Shown piece by piece: positions 1-9,929 of a stretch of DNA of 64,000 nt. This stretch comes from Atopobacter sp. AH10. GTDB taxonomy: Bacteria; Bacillota; Bacilli; Lactobacillales; Aerococcaceae. Each line of letters starts with the position of its first letter. The first letter of the stretch is position 1. A program made the translations under genes and the position numbers. The stretch covers positions 1-64,000 of the forward strand of contig NZ_QXPZ01000050.1 of assembly GCF_003664595.1 (NCBI RefSeq), in the 5' to 3' direction. The notes beneath the pieces are model-generated. The model was given only the letters and a program-made list of their open reading frames with translations. It had not been told where the DNA came from and did not search any database.

Positions 1-532
1 CACAGCTCTCCCTTTGTGAAAAATTTAGGGGGTGGCTAACTTGTACTTGAAATTTACGTTCCAAAATTTTCCCACAAAAAACGACTTCTCTTGTCGATTT
101 GTTGATTTTTAAAGTAGCCGTCGTAATCATTTGTGTTTGATCACTAACTGTGTATTTGTGTGCATGATTGTAACGTCGATAAATCGCACGAATCTTGGCA
201 ATCAATAAAATTTCACTAAATGGTTTAGTGATATAATCATCCGCTCCCATTTCCAAACCAATAATCTGATCACTTTCTGAAATTTTTTCAGACAAAATCA
301 AAATTGGAATATCTTGGTCTTCTTTTCGAATCTCTTTTAACACTTGTAGGCCGGGCAAAGTCATCAATTTTAAACTTAAAATCAAAAAGTCATATTTGCC
401 CTTGCTTTCTCTAAAAGCTTCTAAGCCTTCTTGCCCATCACCATAGTAATCTACAGTCCATCCTTCTCTTTCGAAAAATAATTCTACTCGATCGCAAACA
501 GACTGATCATTTTCCATCATCATCAACCTCAT
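1..532 (-). CDS. Atypical OmpR-family response regulator, 3' end cut off by the window
   Basis: Read from an ATG at 532 with a GGGG-rich ribosome site upstream; the reading frame is open to base 1, so the C-terminal part of the DNA-binding domain is missing. Residues 1-115 align with a WalR/OmpR receiver: GADDYITKPF with the conserved Lys is intact. The N-terminal acidic pair (usually DD) reads MMMENDQ, that is E-N, and the phospho-acceptor position reads LILSLKLM, with Ser where Asp is expected. The protein is therefore probably not phosphorylated in the normal way. The start of a winged-helix domain follows (TLKIN, GKILE) but looks shortened. No kinase gene is seen beside it. It lies downstream of ssb and points the same way. 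Family call confident; regulated genes unknown. Confidence 0.75.
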   Translation of the reverse strand, partial: MRLMMMENDQSVCDRVELFFEREGWTVDYYGDGQEGLEAFRESKGKYDFLILSLKLMTLPGLQVLKEIRKEDQDIPILILSEKISESDQIIGLEMGADDYITKPFSEILLIAKIRAIYRRYNHAHKYTVSDQTQMITTATLKINKSTREVVFCGKILERKFQVQVSHPLNFSQRESC

Positions 533-614
533 AAGCGAGCCCCTACTCCTCTTTTATTTTATTTAGACATTTCAGGCGTCACGCTCATGAATACAGGTCG
601 ATCCATCTAACGAT

Positions 615-983
615 TTATTGGAAGAGTTCAGCCAGACTCTCCGGCGTTAGATCTGAATCTTCTCTGTCACTCCCATGGCTTTGGGTAAAAGTAATGCTTT
701 CTACAACCAACTCTACCACATATACCGTCTGCTCTTGCTTATTGGTATAATGACGCGATTGAAAATGTCCCGAAACACCAATTTGGTGTCCTTTTTTTAC
801 ATATTGATGCATGAGTTCAGCTGTTTTACCCCAAACAACAAATGGAATAAAATCGGCGCTTTGCTCATTCGTGTTTCGCCGTTTGGGAATGGCCAGTACA
901 TTATTAATGACATTATTCCCTTGTGGCGTTTCAATTAATTCTATCTGTCGAACTACCCGTCCAATTCCAGAAAATTGATTCAT
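615..983 (-). CDS. ssbB: Short single-stranded DNA-binding protein (SsbB-like)
   Basis: 122 aa with one OB fold (MNQFSGIGRVVRQIELI at the start; VVWGKTAELMHQYVKKGHQI in the middle). It binds single-stranded DNA. It is much shorter than housekeeping SSB (about 150-180 aa), has no Gly/Gln-rich linker, and ends LAELFQ rather than the acidic DDDxPF tip that recruits partner proteins. These traits match the competence-associated paralogue SsbB/YwpH, in keeping with comFA and comFC in this window. The ATG at 983 follows a strong GGAGGTGG ribosome site. No cin-box-like competence promoter was found upstream, so the competence role is inferred from family features only. Confidence 0.82.
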   Translation of the reverse strand: MNQFSGIGRVVRQIELIETPQGNNVINNVLAIPKRRNTNEQSADFIPFVVWGKTAELMHQYVKKGHQIGVSGHFQSRHYTNKQEQTVYVVELVVESITFTQSHGSDREDSDLTPESLAELFQ

Positions 984-1065
984 TTCATTTCCACCTCCGT
1001 CTTATTACTGGTTCTTCCAGCTACCTATAAGATACGCAAGTGCTAAATGCAATGATCTTTTTATT

Positions 1066-2001
1066 TTACCTTTTTTCTAATTGGTCTGCAATATCATTTA
1101 ACTTTCTGAGTCGATGATTGACACCAGACTTAGAAATAGGCCCTCCTTCAACATGTTTCCCCAATTCCGTTAGATTAGCATCTGGAAATTTTAACCGAGC
1201 TAAAGCTATTTGTTGCAGTTTTTCAGGCAACTGGCTCAGCCCCATCATTTCATCAATTTTCTTGATATTTTTGATCTGTTTCGCTGAGGCTTCCGCTACT
1301 TTATTCAAATTGGCGACTTCACAATTCACAATCCTATTGGCAGAATTCCTTAAATCTCTCACGATGCGGATATTTTCAAACGTTAATCGTGCATTGGTCG
1401 CCCCAATTAAAGCCAGGAAATCCCCTATTTTTTCAGCTTCTTTTAAATAAATGATATGCCCCTGCCGTCGATCTATGGTCTTAGCATTCAAGGCACAATC
1501 ATTCAACATCTCTAACAGATCTTCATTATGCTCTTCTTGCTGCGAATAAATTTCCAAATGATAGCTAGCACTTTCGGGATGATTCATCGATCCTGTCGCT
1601 AAAAAAGCTCCTCTTAAGTAGGAACGCCTCAGCTCTTCATCATCTTTAAAATGAGGATCCACATGCGGATTAATCATCAATCCATCCATAATATGCAAGG
1701 CTTCTAATAATTCCCCTGCTTTCGACTTGAAACGAACAATATAGACATTGTTCTTTTTTAATTTCATCTTCCGTCGAACCAAAAGCTCTCCTTCAGCATT
1801 GAAATGCTCCTTGGCTAAAACATAGATACGCCGAGCAATCGCCGCGTTTTCCGTCTGGACGTTGAGGATTATTTTCCCTTGCTGCAAGCCAATTGCCCCA
1901 TTCATACGAATCATCGCGGATAATTCTGCCCGAGCATGCTCAGGATGTACGATCAAATGGGTCAACTCATTTTTAGTTTCTGAAGCAAATGACACGTCCA
2001 T
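1066..2001 (-). CDS. whiA: WhiA-family DNA-binding regulator
   Basis: 311 aa, full length for the WhiA family. It has an N-terminal degenerate LAGLIDADG homing-endonuclease-like domain (for example [14 protein letters not shown]) and a C-terminal helix-turn-helix ([25 protein letters not shown]). In Firmicutes WhiA links cell division, chromosome segregation and metabolism. It is the last gene of the rapZ-yvcK-whiA cluster: it starts 11 bp after yvcK ends, preceded by a GGAGG site. The order is conserved in Gram-positives, which supports the call strongly. Nothing unusual is seen in the protein. Confidence 0.95.
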   Translation of the reverse strand: MDVSFASETKNELTHLIVHPEHARAELSAMIRMNGAIGLQQGKIILNVQTENAAIARRIYVLAKEHFNAEGELLVRRKMKLKKNNVYIVRFKSKAGELLEALHIMDGLMINPHVDPHFKDDEELRRSYLRGAFLATGSMNHPESASYHLEIYSQQEEHNEDLLEMLNDCALNAKTIDRRQGHIIYLKEAEKIGDFLALIGATNARLTFENIRIVRDLRNSANRIVNCEVANLNKVAEASAKQIKNIKKIDEMMGLSQLPEKLQQIALARLKFPDANLTELGKHVEGGPISKSGVNHRLRKLNDIADQLEKR

Positions 2002-2012
2002 CCCTCCTTTTC

Positions 2013-3005
2013 TTAATCAACTTTGGCAGAATAGAGTAAACGATAGAGTTCTTCAACCACCTTATCTCCATCATGGCAAACCCCACGTTCACTTAGATGT
2101 AAGAAATCAGAAGAAATCACTCGGCAACCTTGATCACGTAATGCCGAAAAATCAGTGGCCACCTGATAAAGATATTCGCCGTTTTCAATCGGATTAATCC
2201 ATTCATCAGGCACCTGTTCATTATTCACCAAAACTGTATCGATAAAGTTTTTCCCCAAATGCTTATGCAAGACTCTAACATGGTCGGCATCTGTAAAATG
2301 TTCTGTTTCACCCCATTGAGTCATAATATTACAAATGTAGACAACTTCAGCAGGCGTGTTACGTACAGCTTCTGCTACATTTTGGATGGTTAAATTCGGC
2401 AAAATGGAGGTGTATAAGCTTCCTGGTCCTAAAACGACCATATCTGAATCCATAATAGCTTGAACGACTGCCTCATGCGCTACAGCCTCATTTCCCCCGT
2501 CAGATGTTTTAACATAAACATGATCAATCGGTTTACGGAATGTAGCAATCTTGGACTCGCCAACCCCTACACTACCATCTTCAAAGGCGGCATAGAGGGT
2601 CAAGGGTTCATTTGATACAGGATAAACATGCCCTGATATCCTCATCATCTCATTCAGCAAATTAACCGCCTCAAAAATATTGCCCTTCATTTCAGTTAAA
2701 GCAGCAATAATCAAATTTCCAATCGCATGACCGGCGAAAAATTGATCTTCCGAATCAAAACGATACTGAAAAACATCTTTTTCCAAATCTGACAGTTCAG
2801 ATAAGGCTGTCAGACAGTTTCTTATATCTCCTGGTGGTACGACATTGACATAGTCCCGAATAACGCCAGAACTGCCACCATCATCAGCAACTGTTACAAT
2901 TGCTGTGACATCCGCCCTTTGAGAACGAAGAGCGCTCAAAATAATCGGCAAGCCCGTTCCTCCACCGATAACAGTGATCTTCGGCCTATTTGTCAGTAGA
3001 TTCAA
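2013..3005 (-). CDS. yvcK: YvcK/GlmR-family gluconeogenesis factor
   Basis: About 330 aa of the CofD/UPF0052 family that binds UDP-sugars and tunes carbon flow into cell-wall precursors in Bacillus and Listeria. [11 protein letters not shown] at the N-terminus is the nucleotide-binding glycine loop, and [10 protein letters not shown] and [12 protein letters not shown] are family signatures. I chose the TTG at 3005 because an AAGGAG site lies 8 bases upstream; it gives MNLLTNRPK and a 20-bp overlap with rapZ. A longer reading from an ATG at 3041 adds a charged stretch unlike the family. The overlap suggests translational coupling in a rapZ-yvcK-whiA operon. Confidence 0.93.
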   Translation of the reverse strand: MNLLTNRPKITVIGGGTGLPIILSALRSQRADVTAIVTVADDGGSSGVIRDYVNVVPPGDIRNCLTALSELSDLEKDVFQYRFDSEDQFFAGHAIGNLIIAALTEMKGNIFEAVNLLNEMMRISGHVYPVSNEPLTLYAAFEDGSVGVGESKIATFRKPIDHVYVKTSDGGNEAVAHEAVVQAIMDSDMVVLGPGSLYTSILPNLTIQNVAEAVRNTPAEVVYICNIMTQWGETEHFTDADHVRVLHKHLGKNFIDTVLVNNEQVPDEWINPIENGEYLYQVATDFSALRDQGCRVISSDFLHLSERGVCHDGDKVVEELYRLLYSAKVD

Positions 3006-3888
3006 GTTCTCTTCTCTCCTTCCTCCGTCTTTCTTCTTCACGATGATAGCTAGTCACTTCATAACCTTGATCAGCTAAAGCTTTAGCTACACGCTCTGTT
3101 AAAGCGATAGAGCGGTGTTGCCCCCCTGTACAACCAATAGCGATGACCACTTGGCTCTTCCCTTCTTTTTTATAACCTGGAAGACAGAAGGACAAGAGGT
3201 CAAGAAACTTCTGATAAAAAATCTCTGTTTCAGGTTGTTTCATCACATAATCATATACAGGTTGATCCAATCCCGTCAATGGCTTCAAATCTTCGACATA
3301 GAAGGGATTAGGCAAAAAACGTACATCCATCACCATATCTGCATCAATAGGCAAACCATACTTAAAGCCAAAGGACATAACCACCACTTGAAAGTAATGG
3401 TCTTTTTCCTGCCCAAAAGTATTCATGATCTCTTCTCGAAGTTCTCTTGGCGATAAATCTGTTGTATCGATAACTTTTTGTGCTCTTGATTTAATTTCCT
3501 GCAAGAGTCGCCTTTCCAAGCGAATCCCCGTCATGACCAAACCATCTTCCGCTAGCGGATGACTTCTTCTCGTTTCCTTGTAGCGACTCACCAATTTTTG
3601 GTCACTTGCCTCCAAAAATAAGATACGAGTGGTCACAAAAGTCGTATTATCTAAATTGCGGATAGCTTCCTCAATCTCATGAAAGAAGGCTCTCGCCCTC
3701 AAATCAATCACCAAAGCAACTTTGGTCACTTTTCCAGAAGTTTTGACCAAATCCCAAAAAGTTGGAATTAAACTAGGAGGCATGTTATCAATACAAAAGT
3801 AGCCCATATCTTCGAAAGAACGCATCGCTACCGTCTTTCCTGCGCCACTCATCCCTGTAATTATTACGAGGTCTAAACTCTCCATCAT
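2986..3888 (-). CDS. rapZ: RapZ/YvcJ nucleotide-binding protein
   Basis: 300 aa. Walker A is [10 protein letters not shown] near the N-terminus, and the C-terminal domain carries [19 protein letters not shown], typical of RapZ. In Gram-negatives RapZ controls GlmZ small RNA turnover; in Firmicutes YvcJ is a GTPase/ATPase linked to competence and wall metabolism. First gene of the rapZ-yvcK-whiA cluster; ATG at 3888 with a GGAGGG site. The very C-terminus is arginine/glutamate rich ([15 protein letters not shown]) and overlaps the yvcK start. Confidence 0.94.
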   Translation of the reverse strand: MMESLDLVIITGMSGAGKTVAMRSFEDMGYFCIDNMPPSLIPTFWDLVKTSGKVTKVALVIDLRARAFFHEIEEAIRNLDNTTFVTTRILFLEASDQKLVSRYKETRRSHPLAEDGLVMTGIRLERRLLQEIKSRAQKVIDTTDLSPRELREEIMNTFGQEKDHYFQVVVMSFGFKYGLPIDADMVMDVRFLPNPFYVEDLKPLTGLDQPVYDYVMKQPETEIFYQKFLDLLSFCLPGYKKEGKSQVVIAIGCTGGQHRSIALTERVAKALADQGYEVTSYHREEERRRKERRELESTDK

Positions 3889-4364
3889 ACCCTCCCCAAT
3901 CTGCTATCATATACTAGTTCTTCACTCTATTATATCCTATTACTACTGAAGATATAGAGATAATGCCTGTAAGGTATAGTTTACTTATTCTATAACACGA
4001 TTCTACCATGCCACTTCCGTCAATAAAAACAACTAGCCTTCCAGGTGATGAAAAAAGCGCTGAAAACAACTAAACAGAGGTCTTCAACACTTATCCGCAA
4101 AAGGTGGCCTCCCCAATGGAATCTTCCATCCTTTAACAAAAAAACTACAACTGTAATTAAGTTTAACCCTAATCCCTTATTTAGACAAGAGCTTTAACTA
4201 GATTATTGGCCAATCGCTTTAAGTAAGCTTATCTCTAAGTCGATAGATTATTCCATCTAAAAATAAATTAGCCTCCCGATGGCCAAATCCCTCCAAGATC
4301 TAATAGCTTAAATAGGGTCACTTAGACTAATATAATTTCTGATAAAAAGCTTCTAGTCCGCTAG
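3889..4364. other. Intergenic stretch between rapZ and the pgcA terminator
   Basis: About 475 bases, AT-rich, without a convincing reading frame, RNA gene or repeat. The part next to rapZ (3889-4000) presumably holds the rapZ promoter; the AT-rich run near 3930-3990 fits, but no clear -35/-10 pair stands out. Confidence 0.4.
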
Positions 4365-4429
4365 AACAAAAGAAGCCCAACTCAAGCAGAAGACTTGCCC
4401 TTCCACATGAAGTTAGGTTTCTTTTGTTT
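4365..4429 (-). terminator. Rho-independent terminator of pgcA
   Basis: Long inverted repeat downstream of pgcA: AACAAAAGAAGCCCAACT at 4365-4382 pairs with AGTTAGGTTTCTTTTGTTT at 4411-4429 with two mismatches, loop about 28 bases. Read on the minus strand it ends in a T-rich run. Confidence 0.75.
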
Positions 4430-4472
4430 GTTATCCTTTATTTTATCCTTACAAAATAGGAGATTTTCTTAT

Positions 4473-6191
4473 TTAAGCTAATAGCTCACGTAAGACTCCT
4501 TCATAACCCGCAATTTTTTCTTGTGCTAAAGCTTGATTTTCAGCAGTTACGCCCATGTAGACTTTCAACTTAGGTTCTGTCCCTGAAGGTCTAAACGCTA
4601 ACCAATCCCCATTGTCAAGATAATACTTCAACACATCAGATTTTGGTAAGCTAATCGGCTTAGTAGCAGTTGTTTCAACACGTTGGCTTGTCAAATAATC
4701 TTCACGAGCCGCTACACTAGCCCCTAAGAGTTGCGTCAATGGTTTATCCCGCAATTGCTTCATGATTTCTTTCATGCGTTCTTGACCACTTTCTCCTTCA
4801 AATTTAAAGGCTAAAGTCTTTTCCGCATGAACCCCGAAACGAGCATATAAATCCTCTAAGGCATCCGCCAAGCTAAGTCCTTGTTCTGCTTGATAAGCAG
4901 CCACTTCTGCTAAAAGTAAGGTTGCTTGCAAGGCATCTTTATCACGGACAAAGGCTTTTACCAAATAGCCATAAGATTCTTCAAATCCAAACACAAATTC
5001 CCCTGATCTATTTTGCTCGAATAAATGAATTTGCTCTGCAATATATTTAAATCCTGTGAGAACATTACGCATTTCAACCCCATAAGAGTGGGCTACCTTC
5101 GTCGCTAATTCTCCTGACACGATCGACTTAATTGCGCAGGTCTTGTCACTTAATTCTCCCTTGGCTTGTTTAGCTTTCAAGAGATAGTCTAATAAGATGG
5201 CACCAATTTGATTACCGGTTAAGGTACGGTAGCTTCCATCACTCAAACGAACTGCAGCACCCATCCGATCAGCATCTGGGTCACTTGCAATCAAGACGTC
5301 TGCATGAACAGCACGTCCAATTTTTTCTGCTTCAATAAAAGCTTCTCCATCTTCTGGATTTGGGGATTTAACAGTAGAGAATTCTCCATCTGGATCCTTT
5401 TGGCTATCCACATAGTGAACAGATTTAAAACCTGCTTCTCTAAATACTTTTTCCATTAAATATTGCCCTGTCCCATGAAGCGGAGTGTAAACAAATTTAA
5501 GATCAGATTGCCGTTTAATAACACTAGGATCTACTGTTACACTAGCGATTTCTTTCAAGTAAGCTTGATCCACTTCGTCACTAATCAATTGGAAAAGATC
5601 ACTTTGAAGTAGTTCTTCTTGGCTAACCCCTTCAATGGACAAGAGATCTGGTCTAGATAACATGGCTTCTGTTACTTTTATAGCGTCTTCTGGTGGCATT
5701 TGACCGCCATCAGGCCCATAACATTTGTAGCCATTATATTGTTTTGGATTGTGACTAGCTGTAATCATAATCCCAGCAGCCGTCTTCAAATAGCGAACTG
5801 CAAAACTTAGTACTGGTGTTGGACGCAATGAATCATACATATAAGTTCTAATCCCTTGCCCTACCAAGATTTGACTCGCATGAAAAGCGAATTCTCTAGA
5901 ATGGTGACGAGAATCATAAGAAATAACGACCCCCGCTTGCTTTGCACCCTCACCTTGCTTAAGAACAACTTGAGCTAGACCATAAGTTGCTTGACGAACG
6001 GTATAAATATTCATCCGATTAATCCCAGGTCCCATCAAGCCACGCATACCTGCTGTCCCAAATTCCAGTGGATGAGAGAAAGCATCTGCTAAACTTTCAG
6101 GATCTTGTTCTAGTGCATCTAACTCTTTTTTCAAATCAGAATCGCCAGATAAACCTAATTTCCAATCTTTCACTAATTCTTTCCAGCTCAT
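4473..6191 (-). CDS. pgcA: Phosphoglucomutase / phosphomannomutase (alpha-PGM family)
   Basis: 572 aa, the usual length for Firmicutes PgcA. It interconverts glucose-6-phosphate and glucose-1-phosphate, feeding GalU to make UDP-glucose for glycolipids, teichoic acids and polysaccharide. The active-site phosphoserine loop is ITASHNPKQYNGYK, the metal-binding loop is IASDPDADRMG, the sugar-recognition loop is GFEESYGY and the phosphate-binding loop is RPSGTEPKLKVY. ATG at 6191. galU lies close by on the same strand with murE and trxB between. Strong terminator downstream at 4365-4429. Confidence 0.95.
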   Translation of the reverse strand: MSWKELVKDWKLGLSGDSDLKKELDALEQDPESLADAFSHPLEFGTAGMRGLMGPGINRMNIYTVRQATYGLAQVVLKQGEGAKQAGVVISYDSRHHSREFAFHASQILVGQGIRTYMYDSLRPTPVLSFAVRYLKTAAGIMITASHNPKQYNGYKCYGPDGGQMPPEDAIKVTEAMLSRPDLLSIEGVSQEELLQSDLFQLISDEVDQAYLKEIASVTVDPSVIKRQSDLKFVYTPLHGTGQYLMEKVFREAGFKSVHYVDSQKDPDGEFSTVKSPNPEDGEAFIEAEKIGRAVHADVLIASDPDADRMGAAVRLSDGSYRTLTGNQIGAILLDYLLKAKQAKGELSDKTCAIKSIVSGELATKVAHSYGVEMRNVLTGFKYIAEQIHLFEQNRSGEFVFGFEESYGYLVKAFVRDKDALQATLLLAEVAAYQAEQGLSLADALEDLYARFGVHAEKTLAFKFEGESGQERMKEIMKQLRDKPLTQLLGASVAAREDYLTSQRVETTATKPISLPKSDVLKYYLDNGDWLAFRPSGTEPKLKVYMGVTAENQALAQEKIAGYEGVLRELLA

Positions 6192-6454
6192 ACATAAGTC
6201 TCCTTTAATCTATCCATATTTTATGGTCAGTCACACGCTATACAAGATAGCACGCTATAAAAGGCTGGCCTTTTTTATACTAATTTAGCCCAATAATGAC
6301 ATATACAGCTCTTAAACCATTCCTACTAGGAACTTTGCGTTAACAGTAAAGCTACTCTTTCAGTCGAATTAGCCAATAACTCTTCATATGAATCGTTGAC
6401 CGTACAAATCCTAAAAAGGCAGAACTTCACCCTTCTTAGGCCTAGCCTAGGCTT

Positions 6455-7984
6455 TTATTTTTTCTTCTCTAAAGCTGCGACTATTTCTTGAGCGATCGCT
6501 AAATCTCCCTTATAAGCTAAGCGTTCACTTCCAATTTCTTGGTAATTATCTCGTCCCTTACCCGCTAAAATGACCAAGGTATTTTCGTCAGCTCCTTCAA
6601 TGGCCTGACGAATAGCTTCTTCCCGATCCACAATAATCTTTGTTGGGACATCTGAACAATAAGATTGAATCTCTTTAGCAATGTCCACTGGATCTGTATC
6701 TGCAGGGTCTTCGGCGGTTAATATAGCTGAATCCATATAAGCTTTAATAATTATACCAAAATCTTTTCGACGAGACAGACCTCTTTTACCTGGAGCCCCT
6801 ATCACTAAAGTTAAATGGGCTTTAGGATAACGTTCTCGTAAGTCAGCACACAAGGCCTCACAACTCAAGCGATTATGAGCATAGTCTACGATAATCGGAT
6901 AGCCAGCAGACCTTTCTACTACTTCCATACGTCCAGGAACATGAGTAGCTAACAAACCTTCTCGTATAGCTTTTACACTAGCTCCAGCTTTCAAGGCCAT
7001 AGACGCCGCTATAGCAGCATTTTGCAGGTTGAATTTCCCCGGCATTTTGATGCTAAAATCTGCTGCTTCATCCATGCCTTGTCCCTTAAAACTAAAGCTT
7101 AAAAGTCCTTCCCTATCGTCAATTTCTTTCCAATGATAAGCCAGTTCTTCATCCTTCCCAAGTAAAGCATAAGCATTGCCTGCATCGTCTAATTCTTCTT
7201 TTATAAAGTCGACATAATCGCTTGCTCCATTAAGAAATAGAAAATCTGACAAGGGGAACATTTGCCGCTTGCAATAAAAATAGTCTTCAAAATCAACGTG
7301 CTCGTTTTCACCAATATGATCTGGTGAGATATTTAAAAAGCTCGCTATCGAAAAGCGCATTGCAGCTACACGATCCATTTTAAAAGCTTGAGAGGAGGTT
7401 TCCATCACTACATGGGTCATCCCATTTTTAACACACTCTGCCAACATTTGAGCTAAATCGATAGATTCTGGCGTAGTTAACAAAGATTTTTGGTAGTTTT
7501 TACCATCCAAGGTTGTTTCCATGGTAGAAAGTAAGGCGGTTTTGCCACCGTTAACCCGATCCATGATATTTTTTAAAAAGTAAGCAGTTGTTGTCTTACC
7601 TTTCGTTCCACCGATCGCCATGACCGTTAGCTTGGAATCAGGATGATCGTACATAGCAAAAGATAAGAAAGCAAGCGCCTTTCGACTATTGGTCACCACC
7701 AAGGCACAGGCCTCTTTTTTCACTTCAGGTAAGCGATCGGTTACATAGAAACGAACGCCACTTTTTACAGCTTGGTCAAGGAATTCACTAGAAAAGTTCA
7801 TCCCCTTGCAAACAAATAAAGTGTTTTCCCCCACTTGACGAGAATCGCTCGAAATATGGTCAAAAGAAATGTTTTCCTCTTCAGGCGTTAAATGGTGCCT
7901 CCAAGCATCTGCTGTCACTATTTCTTTTAAGAGCTTATTTTCTTTTAATATTTTATACACTTGGCCCAATGTCATAGTAGCCAT
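6455..7984 (-). CDS. murE: UDP-N-acetylmuramoyl-tripeptide synthetase, probably L-lysine adding
   Basis: 509 aa Mur ligase that adds the third amino acid to UDP-MurNAc-L-Ala-D-Glu in peptidoglycan synthesis. ATP loop GGTKGKTTTAYFLKNI; central-domain TTPESIDLA and ETSSQAF; C-terminal VDYAHNRLSCEAL. The substrate-selecting motif reads EDPADTDP rather than the DNPR typical of diaminopimelate enzymes, which points to L-lysine (inference). It lies between trxB and pgcA, ATG at 7984. Length and motifs are normal. Confidence 0.92.
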   Translation of the reverse strand: MATMTLGQVYKILKENKLLKEIVTADAWRHHLTPEEENISFDHISSDSRQVGENTLFVCKGMNFSSEFLDQAVKSGVRFYVTDRLPEVKKEACALVVTNSRKALAFLSFAMYDHPDSKLTVMAIGGTKGKTTTAYFLKNIMDRVNGGKTALLSTMETTLDGKNYQKSLLTTPESIDLAQMLAECVKNGMTHVVMETSSQAFKMDRVAAMRFSIASFLNISPDHIGENEHVDFEDYFYCKRQMFPLSDFLFLNGASDYVDFIKEELDDAGNAYALLGKDEELAYHWKEIDDREGLLSFSFKGQGMDEAADFSIKMPGKFNLQNAAIAASMALKAGASVKAIREGLLATHVPGRMEVVERSAGYPIIVDYAHNRLSCEALCADLRERYPKAHLTLVIGAPGKRGLSRRKDFGIIIKAYMDSAILTAEDPADTDPVDIAKEIQSYCSDVPTKIIVDREEAIRQAIEGADENTLVILAGKGRDNYQEIGSERLAYKGDLAIAQEIVAALEKKK

Positions 7985-8049
7985 TAGTTTTTATCCCTCT
8001 TTCTTTCTCATAAGGCTTAGATCCCTATCTAAAAGCCTTTAAGAGACGA

Positions 8050-8994
8050 CTATTTCAAGTCCCCTTGCGCTTCGATATATTGGTAAGCAGCTTGACCAGC
8101 AATAGCCCCGTCTCCAACTGCTGTTGCAATTTGGCGCAAATGTTTTGCCCTGACATCTCCAATCGCAAAGATACCTGGGCGAGACGTTTGCATATAATCA
8201 TCCGTTTTAATCCACCCTTGTTCGTCCGTAATCCCAAGACTAGTGAAGGCCTCACTAACAGGAATAACCCCTACATAGATGAAAACACCATCTATAGCTA
8301 GTTCAGACTCCTCTTTGGTCTTGACATTTTGAAGACGCAAGCCTGTCACACGATGACTATCTCCCAATATTTCTAGTGGGACTGTATCGTATAGGAAATG
8401 CACATTTTCTTTTTCAAAAGCACGTTCTTGCAAAACAGCTTGGGCTCTCAACTTATCTCTCCGGTGCACAATCGTCACTGAATCGGCTAATTGAGAAAGA
8501 TAGGTTCCTTCCTCAACAGCTGAATCTCCGCCACCAATGACCACTACATTTTTTTTGCGGAAGAAATTCCCATCACAGACGGCACAATAAGAAACGCCTT
8601 TCCCTTGATATTCTTCCTCACCTTTAATTCCAAGTTGACGATGACTAGCTCCTGTCGCAATAATCACTGTCTTACTTTTATAATCTGCCTTCTTTGTATG
8701 GACGATTTTAATATCTCCTTCATCGCTAATACCAGTCACATCTGCCAATTGGTGTTCAGCGTCAAAGCTCATAGCTCCTTCATACATTTTATCGGCTAAC
8801 TCATATCCAGCAATACTCTTAAAGCCTGGATAGTTCTCAATATCTGCCGTATTGAGCATTTCACCGCCAGGAGCACCTTTTTCAAGCAACAAAGTAGACA
8901 AATTAGCTCGAGAAGCATAAAGAGCTGCAGTCATACCACCAGGCCCAGCCCCGATAACAATAACGTCATATACTTTATCTAGCTCTTTAGTCAA
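8050..8994 (-). CDS. trxB: Thioredoxin reductase
   Basis: 314 aa flavoprotein that reduces thioredoxin with NADPH. FAD loop [18 protein letters not shown] near residue 14, redox-active disulfide [16 protein letters not shown] loop [10 protein letters not shown] and the C-terminal FAD motif GIFAIGDVR are all visible. ATG at 8994 overlaps the end of galU by 8 bases, so the two are probably translated together. Conserved gpsA-galU-trxB order. No anomalies. Confidence 0.97.
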   Translation of the reverse strand: MTKELDKVYDVIVIGAGPGGMTAALYASRANLSTLLLEKGAPGGEMLNTADIENYPGFKSIAGYELADKMYEGAMSFDAEHQLADVTGISDEGDIKIVHTKKADYKSKTVIIATGASHRQLGIKGEEEYQGKGVSYCAVCDGNFFRKKNVVVIGGGDSAVEEGTYLSQLADSVTIVHRRDKLRAQAVLQERAFEKENVHFLYDTVPLEILGDSHRVTGLRLQNVKTKEESELAIDGVFIYVGVIPVSEAFTSLGITDEQGWIKTDDYMQTSRPGIFAIGDVRAKHLRQIATAVGDGAIAGQAAYQYIEAQGDLK

Positions 8995-9877
8995 TAGACT
9001 CGCCTCTTTCTATTTTTTTACCTAATTCAAGTAGGTAGCTTCGCAATCCATCTTTGATCTCTGGATGATTTAGGCCAAATTCAATATTGGTTTTAACAAA
9101 GCCTAATTTATCCCCGATATCGAAACGTTTCCCCCTAAACGTTTTCGCATAGACGGAACGTGTGGTATTCAAACGTTCGATGGCATCAGTCAATTGGATT
9201 TCCCCACCACGACCTACTTCCTGTGTTTCAAGGAAATCAAAAATTTCAGGTGTTAAAAGATAGCGCCCAATAATGGCTAAATCACTTGGCGCATTTTCAG
9301 GGTCTGGTTTTTCAACAAACTGTTCTACTTCACTGATGTCTTCCTTAATTTGACGTTTAGGCGAAATGATCCCATATTTAGAAGTGTCTTCATGTGGAAC
9401 TTCCATAACGGCTACGCTTGGTGCATCATAGTTTTCATAAATATCGATCAACTGGCGGGTCAATGGGACTTCATCAGTCATCAAGTCGTCCCCTAGCATC
9501 ACGACGAAAGGTTCATTCCCCACAAAAGCTTTAGCTTGTAAAACAGCATCCCCTAAGCCTTTAGGATAAGATTGGCGGACAAAATACAGCTTGATCCCAG
9601 TGGTTTCTTCAACTAATTTCAAGAGATCAAGTTTACCTTTTTCTTTCAAATTAGCTTCTAGCTCAAAGTTAGAGTCAAAGTGATCTTCAATTGGTCGCTT
9701 CCCTTTACCAGTAACGATTAAAATTTCTTCAATTCCTGAAGCCAAAGCTTCTTCTACAATAAATTGAATAGTTGGTTTATCGACGATAGGCAACATTTCC
9801 TTGGCCATCGCCTTGGTAGCTGGAAGAAAACGAGTCCCTAGACCTGCTGCTGGAATTACGGCTTTTTTTACAGTCAT
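8987..9877 (-). CDS. galU: UTP-glucose-1-phosphate uridylyltransferase
   Basis: 296 aa from the ATG at 9877, chosen because GAAAGGAAA lies just upstream; a TTG at 9901 would add eight residues (MTARKEIK) unlike the family. It makes UDP-glucose from UTP and glucose-1-phosphate. Signature [23 protein letters not shown] at the N-terminus (nucleotide loop and catalytic Lys region), VMLGDDLM for the metal site, and FVEKP. It overlaps trxB by 8 bases. Together with pgcA it forms the UDP-glucose route. Confidence 0.96.
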   Translation of the reverse strand: MTVKKAVIPAAGLGTRFLPATKAMAKEMLPIVDKPTIQFIVEEALASGIEEILIVTGKGKRPIEDHFDSNFELEANLKEKGKLDLLKLVEETTGIKLYFVRQSYPKGLGDAVLQAKAFVGNEPFVVMLGDDLMTDEVPLTRQLIDIYENYDAPSVAVMEVPHEDTSKYGIISPKRQIKEDISEVEQFVEKPDPENAPSDLAIIGRYLLTPEIFDFLETQEVGRGGEIQLTDAIERLNTTRSVYAKTFRGKRFDIGDKLGFVKTNIEFGLNHPEIKDGLRSYLLELGKKIERGESID

Positions 9878-9929
9878 TTTTATTTCCTTTCTTGCTGTCA
9901 ACTTTTCTTATTTACTGAGTGCTAAATGC

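Noticed and set aside
675-938. 87-aa plus-strand frame inside ssb and similar antisense frames across the window
   Set aside because: They mirror well-supported genes, lack ribosome sites and have no domain features.
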